Of a stretch of DNA of 64,000 nt, positions 26,204-34,566 are shown piece by piece; within the stretch, counting starts at the first letter, position 1; every line of letters begins with the position of its first letter. The translations under genes and the position numbers were made by a program. The DNA comes from Aplysia californica. Its lineage: Eukaryota > Mollusca > Gastropoda > Aplysiida > Aplysiidae. The stretch covers positions 76,609-140,608 of the forward strand of contig NW_004798145.1 in assembly GCF_000002075.1 (NCBI RefSeq), in the 5' to 3' direction. Below the pieces are notes generated by a model, which ran no database searches, was not told the DNA's origin, and saw only the letters and a program-made list of their open reading frames with translations.

Positions 26204-29200
26204 ACAACTGAGAAGACGTAAAGTGGATAAAGATAATATAAAGTTATAGATCCCTTTATGCACTTCGTCAAAACCGTGTATATGTTCACTTAATTTTTAC
26301 CATAAATCTCGTTCGGTCTAATTGTGTGCACTTTTTTTTTTTGAAAATCAGATTTTATTTATGCAAAACTGATCGTCTTTCAAAAGGAAAAGATTTTAAA
26401 AATCAAATTCTGTTATCGGTATTTCGCAACCTCAGAATTACAAATTTCTATCCGCACAGTACCTAGTTTTGATAAAATCGAATTTGAAAATTTTAAGTTT
26501 TTAACAACATGGTCAGGCGTTTTTGAAAGCACCATATTTCTCAATTATTCATGTAACATGATGCAAAGTGAGTTGTAACAGGTGGTTTTAAGTCATTTTG
26601 GCTGTGATTCTTTCCAGATAGAGTATTGTTTGCAGATAGATTTTTGTTATTTTCAAGAAAGCTTGCTACTAAGCTCAGAATTACAAAATTCTACCTGCAA
26701 AATCAGAAAAATCTCTGGTTTTGGCCCCAAGAGTAATGAAATACAAATAGTATCTTAATATATGTCAGGGTTAGGGGGTAGGGGAAGGATTGCAGGATTG
26801 GAGAATAATAGGGTAGTAAGTAAAGTAATCGTTGGGGCCTAAACTGGATTATATCCTGAAAAATCACTGGTGTAATTTAGTTACACTGGTATCGTCTTCT
26901 CTTGCTTTTCTATTTAGTTAGGCATTTTCTCACTAGTTTTACCTCTGACAGCAGGTAACCCTCACCTTCTTCAATCGCGAATATCTCTACTTCTATTCAA
27001 TACAGATGCCCATTTTTTTTCACCTAAAACAAGACAAATAAACAAACTTTAAAATGATAGCAATAACTTTACATGACCCAACACTGACGAGAGCTTGATT
27101 CAAACGTATCGTTACACAATTCTTCTCTTGAAGATAGAACATTGTGATTCTGAAAGGATCCTCTGGTATTCAGATAGAACAATGTAATTTTGTGGGGTCT
27201 TGTTAATGACTGAATTATCTTAAAATTCTTATAGAACAGACAGAATTTGGTTTCTGGCCTCATGGTCCTAATAACTCAAAATGGCCAAAAATGTCAGATA
27301 CAACTTCGCAATTCTGAGGTAGCGATTTGCAAAACACTGGATCTAGGGACAGTAAAAGTTTATAACACAAGCATGTTAACAAACATAATGCATTATTCAC
27401 TTTTAAAACATTTGATAGAAACTTCAAAAATTTTACTGAAAAGCTAAAATCACATACCAGGGAGCCTGTGATCCTTTCACTAGTGTAGAAAGCTGGAGAT
27501 GGAAATTAAATTTTGGTAATCACAATAATATGACATACAAACATACAGGGAGAGACAACTACAACTTCATCCCCCTAATTCAATAAAATTCATTAGCCTC
27601 ATTCATAAAATCCCATTACAAGCTTTCACCACTGACTAGCTAAAATCTATAATGAAATCTGCTTTATTGGCCACCATCACCAGTCCAAACGACCAGTTCC
27701 TTTTCCTCCTTGCATTTTAAAAATATCAATTTACGACATTGTTCAAGATGTTCACCCACCTCAGACAATCACTTTTCTCCGGAACAACAATGGGTGGCAG
27801 TCTTTCAAGAATAACTTTGACAGTATATATCAAATAAAGTTCTGCAGAGTACTGACAAAAAAGATGTCTGTTCTATCAGTGTATTTTAAAAGAAATATTA
27901 ATTTCTAAGGACAGGTAAATGTTGTGTTGTAATTACACCTTCTCAAGATTATGAACTCGGGCACCACTCTCAACAAAGTCAATAATTTTTTTGTAAAAAT
28001 ATACAATTACCTAAATACAATATATATAATTTAATAATATAAATGATTACCATTGCTCTTCTCATTAGTGTGAAGCGTGAAGAAAACCTGTAGTGAGCTA
28101 AAGTCAAGATCAGCATCCTGCGGACAGCGGAGATTTCTCACAGCAATGCTCTGAAGGTGCCTTAAACGGCGCTGCAGAAACAACAACAGTGCCCTTTCTC
28201 ATAAGAAAAATTTACATAATAAAATTAATGAAAAAATTCAGACATGACATAGAACAAATGTGCACGACCCATCCTTTCCATAAGCACCAACACCAAAGGC
28301 AGGGAAAAAAAGCAGTCTACTGCCAAATCAAATCTTTATTAATTAAATCAATGAAACAGCAGAAAAGTGAAAAAAAGAAAACCTGAGCAAACTAGGCAAA
28401 AAAATCTTGACAAAACCAACATTTCCTCCAGATACCTCTGAATTACTCATCATTTCTTATATGAGAATTGACTTAGAACCTGTATGTATGTGTATAAATA
28501 ATGTGTGTTTTAATTTCATACTTTTCGGCTACTTACTTAAATTAAAACAACAGTAACAACATTATCTAACCCTAAAAATTAAAAGAAGACAAAAACCTCA
28601 ATATCACAGGGATCATTTATCTATTCTTCATGCTATAAGTGTAGTGTTGTATTTTTATAGAATCACTCCTTCTCGCGGCTGCTATCCATGCCAGTTTGGC
28701 TTTTTGTTTTGTTTATCATGCACTCTTTTGTAGTCATTCGGGCGGATCTCCCCCTCTTGAAACTAATCATTTGCTGCGTTTTTTAATGCCAAAATCATGT
28801 TCAGTTCCCTAAAAAACCCATAAAAAGTTATAATATAAAACCCTTTATGAGACGGGAGTGAATCTATAAGTTTTTACCCATTTTTAATCATAGGGGTGGG
28901 GGAGGGAAGAAACTGCTTTCAAGTCACACAATGATCTCAATTGAAAGTAAAAAGTCAATCCAGAGACAGAGATAGAGATGGGACTTCGTAATTTAAACCC
29001 AACTAGGAATCCCAACAGCTGTATCTCAACTGTGTCAAGCCTCTAGGTAAAATAAATTATAGTTAGAGCTGTCGTCTCGTACAGATGATATTGTTGAGCA
29101 AGATGTCAAGATAGTGGGTTTAAAATTTGGGTTTATTCATGAATCGCACCTAATTGTATTCTCAGATCTCCATTATATTCAAATCTTAGTGCTTTTTTAA

Positions 29201-32200
29201 CTCTTTCCAGACGTATTGCCGATATATCGGCGCGAGTCCACATCCCTTGAGGACGTATCGCCGATATATCGGCTATGATAGGGTGCCTTCAGTATTGTTT
29301 CGTTTTAACACGATCCGTCATTTATAATTACTTTTTATTGCTATTGAAAAACTCGGAAAGGATTTAGAAAATGAAAACATCTAGTTTCACTTTGTCAAAG
29401 CGTGGGTTTGGGGAAAAACAAGTGAATTAGTTCTTACTGTCTTGCATCACAACAAAGCGATGTAACCGGACTCATTTATATCATAACCCAAACAAAAATT
29501 GGAATATTGCTTTCAAATAAAAAGCTGCGCATTCAGAAATTTATGGATTATGCTCTTGGCCTGTATGATAAGATAGCTATGCTGATTTGCTTTCACATGT
29601 TTGGTGAATGTAATTTTTTCCGTCAAAATTTATTTTTCTCATCACCATCGCCATTTCTAACCCTTCTAATTTGAATGCACGATACTTTTTTATGTTTCAA
29701 AATTAACCCTTGTTACATTATATTGGGATGTATTCCACATTAAGTTTCCTTCAATTTGATACGTTTTGAGTGATGGTTATGCTTCTATGATGAAGTATTT
29801 TGTACATCACCTGCATCTAGGCTGTGAATAAAGCACACTTTTCTTTCCTTGGATCACCATCAAAGAAAATGTCAACTTTTAGTGGTGTTGTTACATATAT
29901 ATCAGTGCAGATATGAAGAAGACATTCATGATGGAAATGTAGATCTGCAGCTCATGCCAAATACTTCTCACAAAATTAGATTGACACTATGAGGACCCCT
30001 GGCAAAATATAGAAGATATAGAAGTTTCTGGAGTCAAGAAAGTGTACAGAATGATTTGGGAACCTTGCAGAGAAGTTACCATGCATTCACACGACAGATA
30101 AGATGTCTAGTACAATGTGTACTCCTTAGAGGGGTTTAGGAATGCAAGTGATCCATCTCGAAGTGATGACTATGTGGTCAGTATTTGGGATTGGATGCTT
30201 GTGAGATGTGATGAGAAAAAATACCATGGAGAAGTGACAGGAAAGGGGACAAGAGGGTTATGGAGAATGTCATGTCACATTTTACAGGAAAATGGAAGTG
30301 GCTTGGAATGAGAGATGAGATTTACCGAGCTATTGAATCATATAATGACATAAAGGAAGATTACTACACCAAAACTCATTTTGTCCCCTGGTCAGTTACA
30401 ATTTCAGCTTCAAACATCAACTTGTTCCATTGTGATATGTTTCAGTATGGTAATTTGCTTTTCTTTGCCTATTTCTATCATTACTTTTGAAGATTTGCTT
30501 GTTTTGTATGAATGTAACAAAGGTAACTTTTGATGTAACACGACTTCCACCCCATTCTACGAGATTCAGGGACTTACTTACAAGAACTGATATTACTGAG
30601 TTATTTCCTACCGTCAACTTCACACGTTCATGGAAGCATTTGATTATAGCTCTCTTTTAAAATTTATTAAATGTGTGGGAAAGCTTCTGTATGTTTTGTG
30701 TTTCGTGTGTTACATTGTCACGAGAGGTGGACATTCTCTCTAATGTGGTCATAACATATGCATTTAACCAGAAATTGTTTTTGCATTCCAGTAAAGTATG
30801 CTAGGAGAGTACACAAACATAAAGATAACAGGATTATTTTATTCTGTCATTGAAACAAAAAATTCTTTACTAAATGGTATTTTTGTCTTTGCCATGACAT
30901 TTTCCTTTCTCACTTTTCACCATGCATTTTTTATATGAAAGGGACGGTTTCTACCATTTTTGAGTTCAGAACTACACCAATAAACCTTTCTGCTGAACAT
31001 TTCACATGGTACTGAGTTGATTTCATCAATTTAATCTTTTTGCATTTTGGTGGACGGCTCGTGGAATGGGCCATCAGACCCCCCAAAAAATTACGTCCGG
31101 AAAGAGTTTTTAACTCTTTAACCTTATATTTCAAATTTACATCATGAACATTAACAACAAATCAATTAAATTGGGCCTCCCTTACACACTCTAAACAATC
31201 CAACCGATTCCAAATTAAATCTAACTTGGAACTTGGTGAGAATTAAACTTTAAGACAAGAAAAGTTTCTTCTGAATGGCAGAGGTAGATCTTCCTGAAAG
31301 ACTTATCAAGCACTTCCTCCTTGCAAAGGAAACTGAAAAAAATTATATCAGCAATAGAACACACTTCATGAGAAGTGTTGAGCATTTTGGCGATGTCAAC
31401 ATGAAAAAAGCACTTTGTTGATTTGAAGGCGCCCAAAAAAGACGAGAAGGTATTCACTCATTTTTTAAATATAGTTAGTTGCACTCCAACATCACCAAGG
31501 ATGAGAGTCAGCGAGAGGCACTCGGCTGACAGAGTGTGGGCTGCTTTTACAATCTACCCTGCCCTTCCCTTTTCCCTCAGCCCGGCCAGACACAGAGTTC
31601 TATAATACCATTGAGCCCTAAACTCTTTAAATGCACAGTCTTCAGAGGAGTGCGACGAGAAGGTATGATTATGACCAGGAATTCTGTATGCTGTGTTCAG
31701 TGCGTGTGCATTTTAAGTACACCGTTGTATCTGATTCTAGTCTAGACTTGATCTAATCTGGACAGGACAGCACCATGTCATTGGTACGATATCAAATTTC
31801 TTAAGACTACACGTAATTGGTGTGGGTGTGCGTGTGTATGTCGTGAGGGGTAGATCTAGCGAAGATGTAGATCCGAGAGTGTGTGAATCATCATTGCCTT
31901 TTTCACCCTGAATCAGGGTGCATAGGCCACAGACAAACACTTTCCACCTTTCTCTATCCTGGGCTAGCCTCTTGATGTTATTCCAAGTCTTCCCACTTTT
32001 GAAATTCGGTACATCAATTTCTGTAATTCTTCTCCAGGTTCCATGCGGTCTTCCCCTTGATCTCGTATCCCGTGGATTCCAATCCAACACTTTCTTTGTT
32101 AAATCATTAAATGCCAGTGCCTGACTTCCTGAGAGTATGTTGATCCATCGCATCCGCCTTCTTCCTACTTCATCTCTGCCTGGGATCTGTCTTGTTTTCA

Positions 32201-34008
32201 TTAACACTTCCTCGTTGGTGACCCTATCTGTCCATCTGATCCTCAGTAAACTGTCTTAGAGTAGACACCAAGAAAACCTGGATCCTCTTATATATGCAAG
32301 TCTGTGATGTGTTCCATGTCTCACATCCATACGACAGCACAGACTTCACATTTGAATCGAAAATCCTCAGCTTTGTTGGAAGTGAAAAATCTCTTGTCTT
32401 CCAAAAATCCTATCTAAAGATATGAACTTTATTTCTGCACCTGTTCCTTCCTCCCTCGAGTCTGAATAACATTTTTTCATATTCGGATTCGAGTCCGAAT
32501 AAAAAAAATTCTTATTCGGACTCGAGTCCGAATACGAAAAAATGTTATTCGGACTCGGGTCCGGAAAAAAGGAAGTGTCTTCATTCTATAGTCCCCCCCC
32601 TCCCCCCCCCACACACACATCTTTTCTGCCGATCCGATGCCCGCCGCCTCATTGATACGCCCCCCCCCCTCACCCCCCATGTTTCCCACTTTCTTTGTTG
32701 TAGAAAAAGGTGAAATTGAAGATTAGCAGACCACCTGGCACCTGCATATTATGAGCTGTTTATCCAGAAAAAGTTGTGTTGCTGTGTAGAGCTGAGCATA
32801 CGGCAACTTTTGATTCCATAGACCAGCGCACAATTCATTACGTAGATCTACATCAAGACTAGCTTATTATTGTAATAATGATCAGTTGCCGGGGGGGGAG
32901 ACTGACGCGTATGCGACGTTCAACGCCCGGACCGATAGTGCCCCCCCCCACCCCCCTCCTCGACATGCACACAGCCACACGTGTGCAGGCCGCCCATCCG
33001 ACCCCGACACACGCTAACGAGCCATCTTTAATTGCTTCTGATAACTTCTTGACAAATAAACATTTATTAGAAGCGCTATAAAATTTCAGGCCGGCCTCAA
33101 ATTCATCGTAAGATTAAAACTCGGCTCCTGCACAAAACGCCTTTTTGCGAAGTGATCTCTACCCAGCTTGAGGCGAGTCACGAGTGAGGCAGGACAGGAA
33201 GCCAGAGTCACGAGTCACAGGAAGTCGGAAGTGATGTCATGCTGGACAAGAATCAGAGTCCGAATAACATTTTTTCATATTCGGACTCGAGTCCGAATAA
33301 TCACTTCGTCAAAAATTATAACTCCCAAGATAGCAGAAGGATTCAACCTCTTTTAGTGTATTTCCTTCTATTGTGACCTGCTCCTTTTGTTGTGCATCTG
33401 TCTTTCGGACCTTTGACTTTCCGGGGTGTATCCTCAATCCAATAGTAACAGACTCTGAAAGGCTGTTACTGTAAAAAAAAGTCTTCGCTTGGGCGGGGTG
33501 CAGCAGTCAGCAGAAGCGCGAAGGCGAAGTCGTCCACAAAGTCCAGATCGTCCAACTGTGTCCATGGGGTAGCCTACACTGTACAATTTCTATGTCCTCT
33601 GGTGGTTTCTTTCATCAGCAAATCGACTGCCAATGAAGAGGAAAGGGGTAAACTAAAGTAGATTCTAAAGATCCCTGCCTCACACCAGTCTTTGACTTTG
33701 ACTTGAGGGTGTCAAGTGTGTGTGCATGTTTTGTCGTTTTTTGTTGGCGTTGGGGGGATTTCAATTTTTTATTGAGGGGGAGGGGGGGGTTGGGGACAAA
33801 GGGGAGGAGGTGGGAAAAGGGAATCGAAGTGCTAGGCAAGACGGTTAGTTCTACAAACTACAGTACAAGCCGCCCCTGGTAAACACCCTCTTTCTTCTTC
33901 TGAGTCGTTGTCTTGTGATTTTGTTTACAAAACAAAAGGACAACAAACCTGATACGTCTGCAAGTTGAATGGGCTTTTCACAACAGGAAAATCCTCGGAT
34001 GAATGCAT
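9050..34008 (-). CDS. UVRAG: UVRAG, Beclin-VPS34 complex subunit (complete, 16 coding exons)
   Basis: UVRAG in animals is a subunit of PI3-kinase complex II (with VPS34, VPS15 and Beclin 1) and acts in autophagosome maturation and endosomal trafficking. Coding exons in transcript order: 33949-34008, 28051-28171, 27458-27492, 25450-25494, 24257-24361, 23676-23786, 22858-22955, 21152-21257, 20049-20175, 18253-18337, 17393-17483, 15254-15314, 13919-14084, 13276-13354, 11737-11831, 9050-9977. All phases agree and give 770 aa (human about 700). Residues 21-190 form a C2-like region (RRLRHL, NPTWQSF, VVRVWMG). Residues about 195-300 are coiled coil, including AIKQTQ. About 300-460 is the conserved UVRAG block: [63 protein letters not shown]. 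The last 310 residues are Ser/Pro-rich and disordered. The 3' end of exon 4 is the least certain point. Confidence 0.95.
9990..10170 (-). mobile_element. SINE type A in UVRAG intron 15, abutting the acceptor
   Basis: The minus strand reads TGGGTGGTTAGCAGGAG, then GGTTTGCTCCTTCTTTCC, then GTTACTCTGGTGTAACACCT, CTAATCTTTAGCACTTATAT, and ends in a CCTAAAAATCTTACG tail. The tail stops about a dozen bases before the 3' splice site of the last exon (acceptor AG at 9979-9978). Orientation is sense to UVRAG. Confidence 0.7.
11485..11605 (-). mobile_element. SINE type B in UVRAG intron 15
   Basis: The plus strand shows AAGCAAATCGGCACAATAAT (type B tail, reverse complement), a purine-rich body and GGACCTTCCAGTAAAGCCCT ending in CCTCCAAACA (reverse of the shared 5' module). 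The orientation is sense to UVRAG. A matching tail lies at 53515. Confidence 0.6.
12015..12165 (+). repeat. (GA)n microsatellite in UVRAG intron 14... intron 13/14 side
   Basis: About 150 bp of GA repeats with GGGA interruptions, in the intron between coding exons 14 and 15. On the UVRAG strand it reads as a long (TC)n polypyrimidine tract. The open frames over it (Arg-Glu or Ser-Leu repeats) are artefacts. Confidence 0.95.
12300..12362 (-). mobile_element. SINE type B head fragment
   Basis: The minus strand reads AGTGGGTGATTGGAGATGCT, then ACTGGTGGG and a TTTCTGTCTTC pyrimidine stretch. This matches the shared SINE 5' module and the start of a type B body. It is sense to UVRAG and lies in the intron between coding exons 14 and 15. 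Confidence 0.45.
14195..14252 (-). mobile_element. SINE type A 3'-tail fragment in UVRAG intron 12
   Basis: The minus strand reads GCTCATATGACCTTATGCAG, then TTGTGAGGGCCGTAGAACTC and TTACTAAAACTA. This is the type A tail without its body. It lies about 110 nt upstream of the exon 13 acceptor, in sense orientation. Confidence 0.65.
15541..15615 (+). repeat. Dispersed repeat, GGACTTCCG..GAGCGACC family
   Basis: It contains GGACTTCCGAGTAGTGAGCG, then ACAATAAAGAAGAG and CCTAACCCTACC. The same order recurs at 35156-35245 in CCNC intron 1, and the GGACTTCCG/GAGCGACC part recurs inverted at 35525 and 35635. The family is unidentified. Confidence 0.65.
15728..16135. repeat. (CTAGAT)n palindromic satellite and a direct repeat
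   Basis: Many overlapping TCTAGA/AGATCT hexamers occur at 15728-15960 and 16085-16130. A diverged direct repeat of about 55 bp (ATAGGGTTTGATACAATTTA, then GAATTGGAATATGAA.CCTCC) appears at 15749 and 16026. The same CTAGAT motif occurs at 35290-35450 and 36028-36055. It behaves as a species-wide simple repeat; no gene is implied. Confidence 0.8.
16150..16345. other. GC-rich island of unknown nature in UVRAG intron 11
   Basis: About 200 bp of distinctly higher GC content than the surrounding intron (GCCGAAGTCGGCACG, CATCGGCCGGCTCGCGGGTG), with short self-complementary segments. It has no recognisable coding similarity and no clear element ends. It could be a fragment of a mobile element. Confidence 0.4.
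17105..17195 (+). mobile_element. Degraded tRNA-like SINE head
   Basis: AATAGCTCAGTTGGTATCAG is a good A-box region and GTTAGTCAAATCC a weak B-box about 45 bases later. There is no acceptor-stem pairing. It is probably a SINE head, antisense to UVRAG, not a tRNA gene. Confidence 0.4.
17510..17682 (-). mobile_element. SINE type A with exact 20-bp target-site duplication
   Basis: On the minus strand the element runs GGTTGGTGAGTGCACAGGTA ... CTTTCTTTCCTATCAAAC ... TTACTCTCTTGTAATACCTC ... GTGCCATAAAACGC, TTACTAAAACAAATCAG (173 bp). It is flanked by identical 20-mers (plus strand 17490-17509 and 17683-17702; sense TTGATTGACATTTTGCCTGT). The insertion sits about 26 nt upstream of the exon 11 acceptor of UVRAG, in sense orientation. 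The exact duplication means a fairly recent retrotransposition. Confidence 0.9.
18253..18337 (-). CDS. UVRAG: UVRAG coding exon 10 (85 nt, coiled-coil end)
   Basis: This exon is easily missed. It lies between AATCAG|TGG and CCAG|GTAGGC, enters in phase 1 and leaves in phase 2. That bridges exon 9 (ending D-A-R plus one base) and exon 11 (starting [11 protein letters not shown]). It encodes [11 protein letters not shown]...LHIQS, aligned with the human segment before KRELFLKTNAQ. Without it the reading frame of the coiled coil does not connect. Confidence 0.85.
21826..21930 (+). mobile_element. SINE type A tail, antisense copy
   Basis: It reads TTCTCTTATTTAGTCCATGA, then CCTTATTGTGTTGCAAGTGC and TGTAAAACTCGTCTAAAACT, which is the type A tail on the plus strand. 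This is one of the few copies antisense to its host gene (UVRAG intron 7). Confidence 0.55.
24425..24610 (-). mobile_element. SINE type A in UVRAG intron 4, near the acceptor
   Basis: The minus strand reads CTGGTGTGGGTTGCTCCTTC, TTTCCAATAAATGATC, CTAGTAACACCTCTAATTGG and CAAGTGTTGTAAAACCCTTTATTAAAG (in pieces). It ends about 55-60 nt upstream of the exon 5 acceptor in sense orientation. A small extra segment separates the body from the tail. Confidence 0.65.
24835..25000 (-). mobile_element. tRNA-derived SINE copy (type C)
   Basis: The plus strand shows ATGCACCGATCGACTCATTA, GATCATATAGGATCAGGATT and GGGACACAATGTCCCAGCAG. The first two are nearly identical to the copy at 25846. The head continues into the tandem array that follows. 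Confidence 0.6.
25001..25215 (-). repeat. Tandem array, about 52 bp x 4, from a SINE head
   Basis: Four near-identical units contain TAATTGCAACACAGCAGACG, CTGGTCATATCCATTGCCCT and TTCACAAAAAT. The first unit continues the type C SINE head (AAGCACTTAATTGCAACACA matches AAGCACCTAATTACTGCACG at 7815). The array therefore appears to be an expansion of the tRNA-like end of the SINE. Confidence 0.85.
25846..25955 (-). mobile_element. tRNA-derived SINE copy (type C), partial
   Basis: It is almost identical over about 100 bp to 24833-24930 (ATGCACCGATCGACTCATTA ... GACACAATGTCCCAGCAGAC). Its head is replaced by other sequence. The near-identity of the two copies, 1 kb apart, suggests duplication or a young subfamily. 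Confidence 0.65.
26008..26062 (+). mobile_element. SINE type A tail, antisense copy
   Basis: It reads GGTCATATGACCTTATGCAG, then CTGCGAGTGTCATAAAACAC and TTACC, followed by an A-rich tail. It lies in UVRAG intron 3, antisense to the gene. Confidence 0.65.
26154..26196. repeat. (TA)n microsatellite
   Basis: An uninterrupted AT dinucleotide run of about 43 bp in UVRAG intron 3. Confidence 0.97.
29201..31106. mobile_element. DNA transposon-like element with terminal inverted repeats (1.9 kb)
   Basis: The left end CTCTTTCCAGACGTA (29201) and the right end TACGTCCGGAAAGAG (to 31106) are inverted copies with one mismatch over 15 bp. Both sides are flanked by T-runs ending in TTAA (left TTTTTTAA, right TTTTTAA). 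Just inside the left end, ACGTAT-GCCGATATATCGGC occurs twice (29211 and 29256). TTAA flanks recall piggyBac-like elements, but I found no transposase in the interior. It is probably a non-autonomous element in UVRAG intron 1. Confidence 0.6.
31740..33715 (-). mobile_element. Degraded LINE reverse-transcriptase fragment, interrupted
   Basis: The minus strand encodes pieces of a non-LTR reverse transcriptase in order: TGVRQG (about 33690), LDDLDFADDFAL (about 33530, with the RT core FADD), IHPGKSKVL-like and VESFCYLGS (about 33330). Then, after an inserted element, come EGGTGAEIK (about 32450), [39 protein letters not shown], and finally [10 protein letters not shown] near 31910. The fragment has several stops and frame changes and no endonuclease domain in view. 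It lies in UVRAG intron 1 in sense orientation. Confidence 0.8.
32464..33300. mobile_element. Palindrome-ended element inserted in the LINE
   Basis: About 840 bp separate two halves of one LINE. Both ends carry a unit of about 42 bp, GAATAACATTTTTTCATATT followed by CGGACTCGAGTCCGAATA, in direct orientation. The unit holds a perfect palindrome (TATTCGGACTCGAGTCCGAA plus TA). The left end also carries an inverted copy, making a hairpin of roughly 95 bp (32464-32560). The interior has C-runs and no recognisable gene. The family is unknown. Confidence 0.65.
33949..34008 (-). CDS. UVRAG: UVRAG first coding exon (20 codons)
   Basis: ATG at 34008 in an A(-3) context opens [10 protein letters not shown]...LQTYQ and ends at a GT donor (CAG|GTTTG) at 33948-33947. 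The exon leaves phase 0 and joins exon 2 at RRLRHLQSI, matching the human ...SQQRRLRHLRNI junction. The leader is shorter than the mammalian Pro/Ala-rich N-terminus. Intron 1 is about 5.8 kb and holds most of the large transposable elements of this gene. Confidence 0.85.
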
Positions 34009-34566
34009 TATTTCACATTGAATGGTTCACAATAACTCCGTGAAAATAAATCTGATCAAAACCGGCAGACAACTTGATCCATCCATATGACAACCTACGA
34101 CATCTCGTTAATCTCCACACTGTTGTCACTTGGTGGGCGAGTAAACTGCCACCATATTTGATCACATGACATTGGTTGAGGATTTAGTAAAACAAAGAAT
34201 TTTTCCTTTCGGTTGGAAGAAAAAGATTTCACAATGAACTAACACTATCAAAGATATAATTTAACTAAATAGTGGACATTTGGTATAAACTACAAATTTT
34301 AAAAACAATGTTTCTTGAAAAAGCGACATAAAGTACTACTTTCTGAATAAAACTATTTTGTTTCGTAATACTTTTAAAGCACCGGATGTTTGAGCCGCTT
34401 AACTTAACACAAGCACAAAGTAAACAATAGCTTTCATCAACTTTCACTTTAGTCTTCATTCATCATTCAGCGCCGTTTTGGAGATCAATGTTTATGTTTA
34501 CGGCTTGCATTGCTTCTATCAACCACTTACATCTGGTCATTTTAACTTCGTACCAATTGGAACATT
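34009..34566. promoter_or_regulatory. Putative bidirectional promoter of UVRAG and CCNC
   Basis: This 558-bp interval lies between two divergent start codons and must hold both 5' UTRs and both proximal promoters unless non-coding first exons exist. It contains an ATTGG (CCAAT on the UVRAG strand) at 34171-34175, a CCAATT just before the CCNC start (34553) and a GCGCC patch at about 34470. No clear TATA box is at a convincing distance from either start. Confidence 0.65.
34162..34169. promoter_or_regulatory. M-box-like E-box TCACATGA
   Basis: TCACATGA lies 154 bp upstream of the UVRAG ATG, next to a reverse CCAAT. This octamer fits the site bound by MITF/TFE-type factors. An 8-mer is expected by chance often, so this is only a candidate. 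Confidence 0.3.

Noticed and set aside
30117-30490. Plus-strand frames inside the 1.9-kb TIR element as a possible transposase
   Set aside because: No catalytic motif or family similarity could be recognised; the frames are short and overlapping.
32477-32689. Arg-Ile-Arg repeat frame
   Set aside because: It is the translation of the CGGACTCGAGTCCG palindromes of the inserted element.
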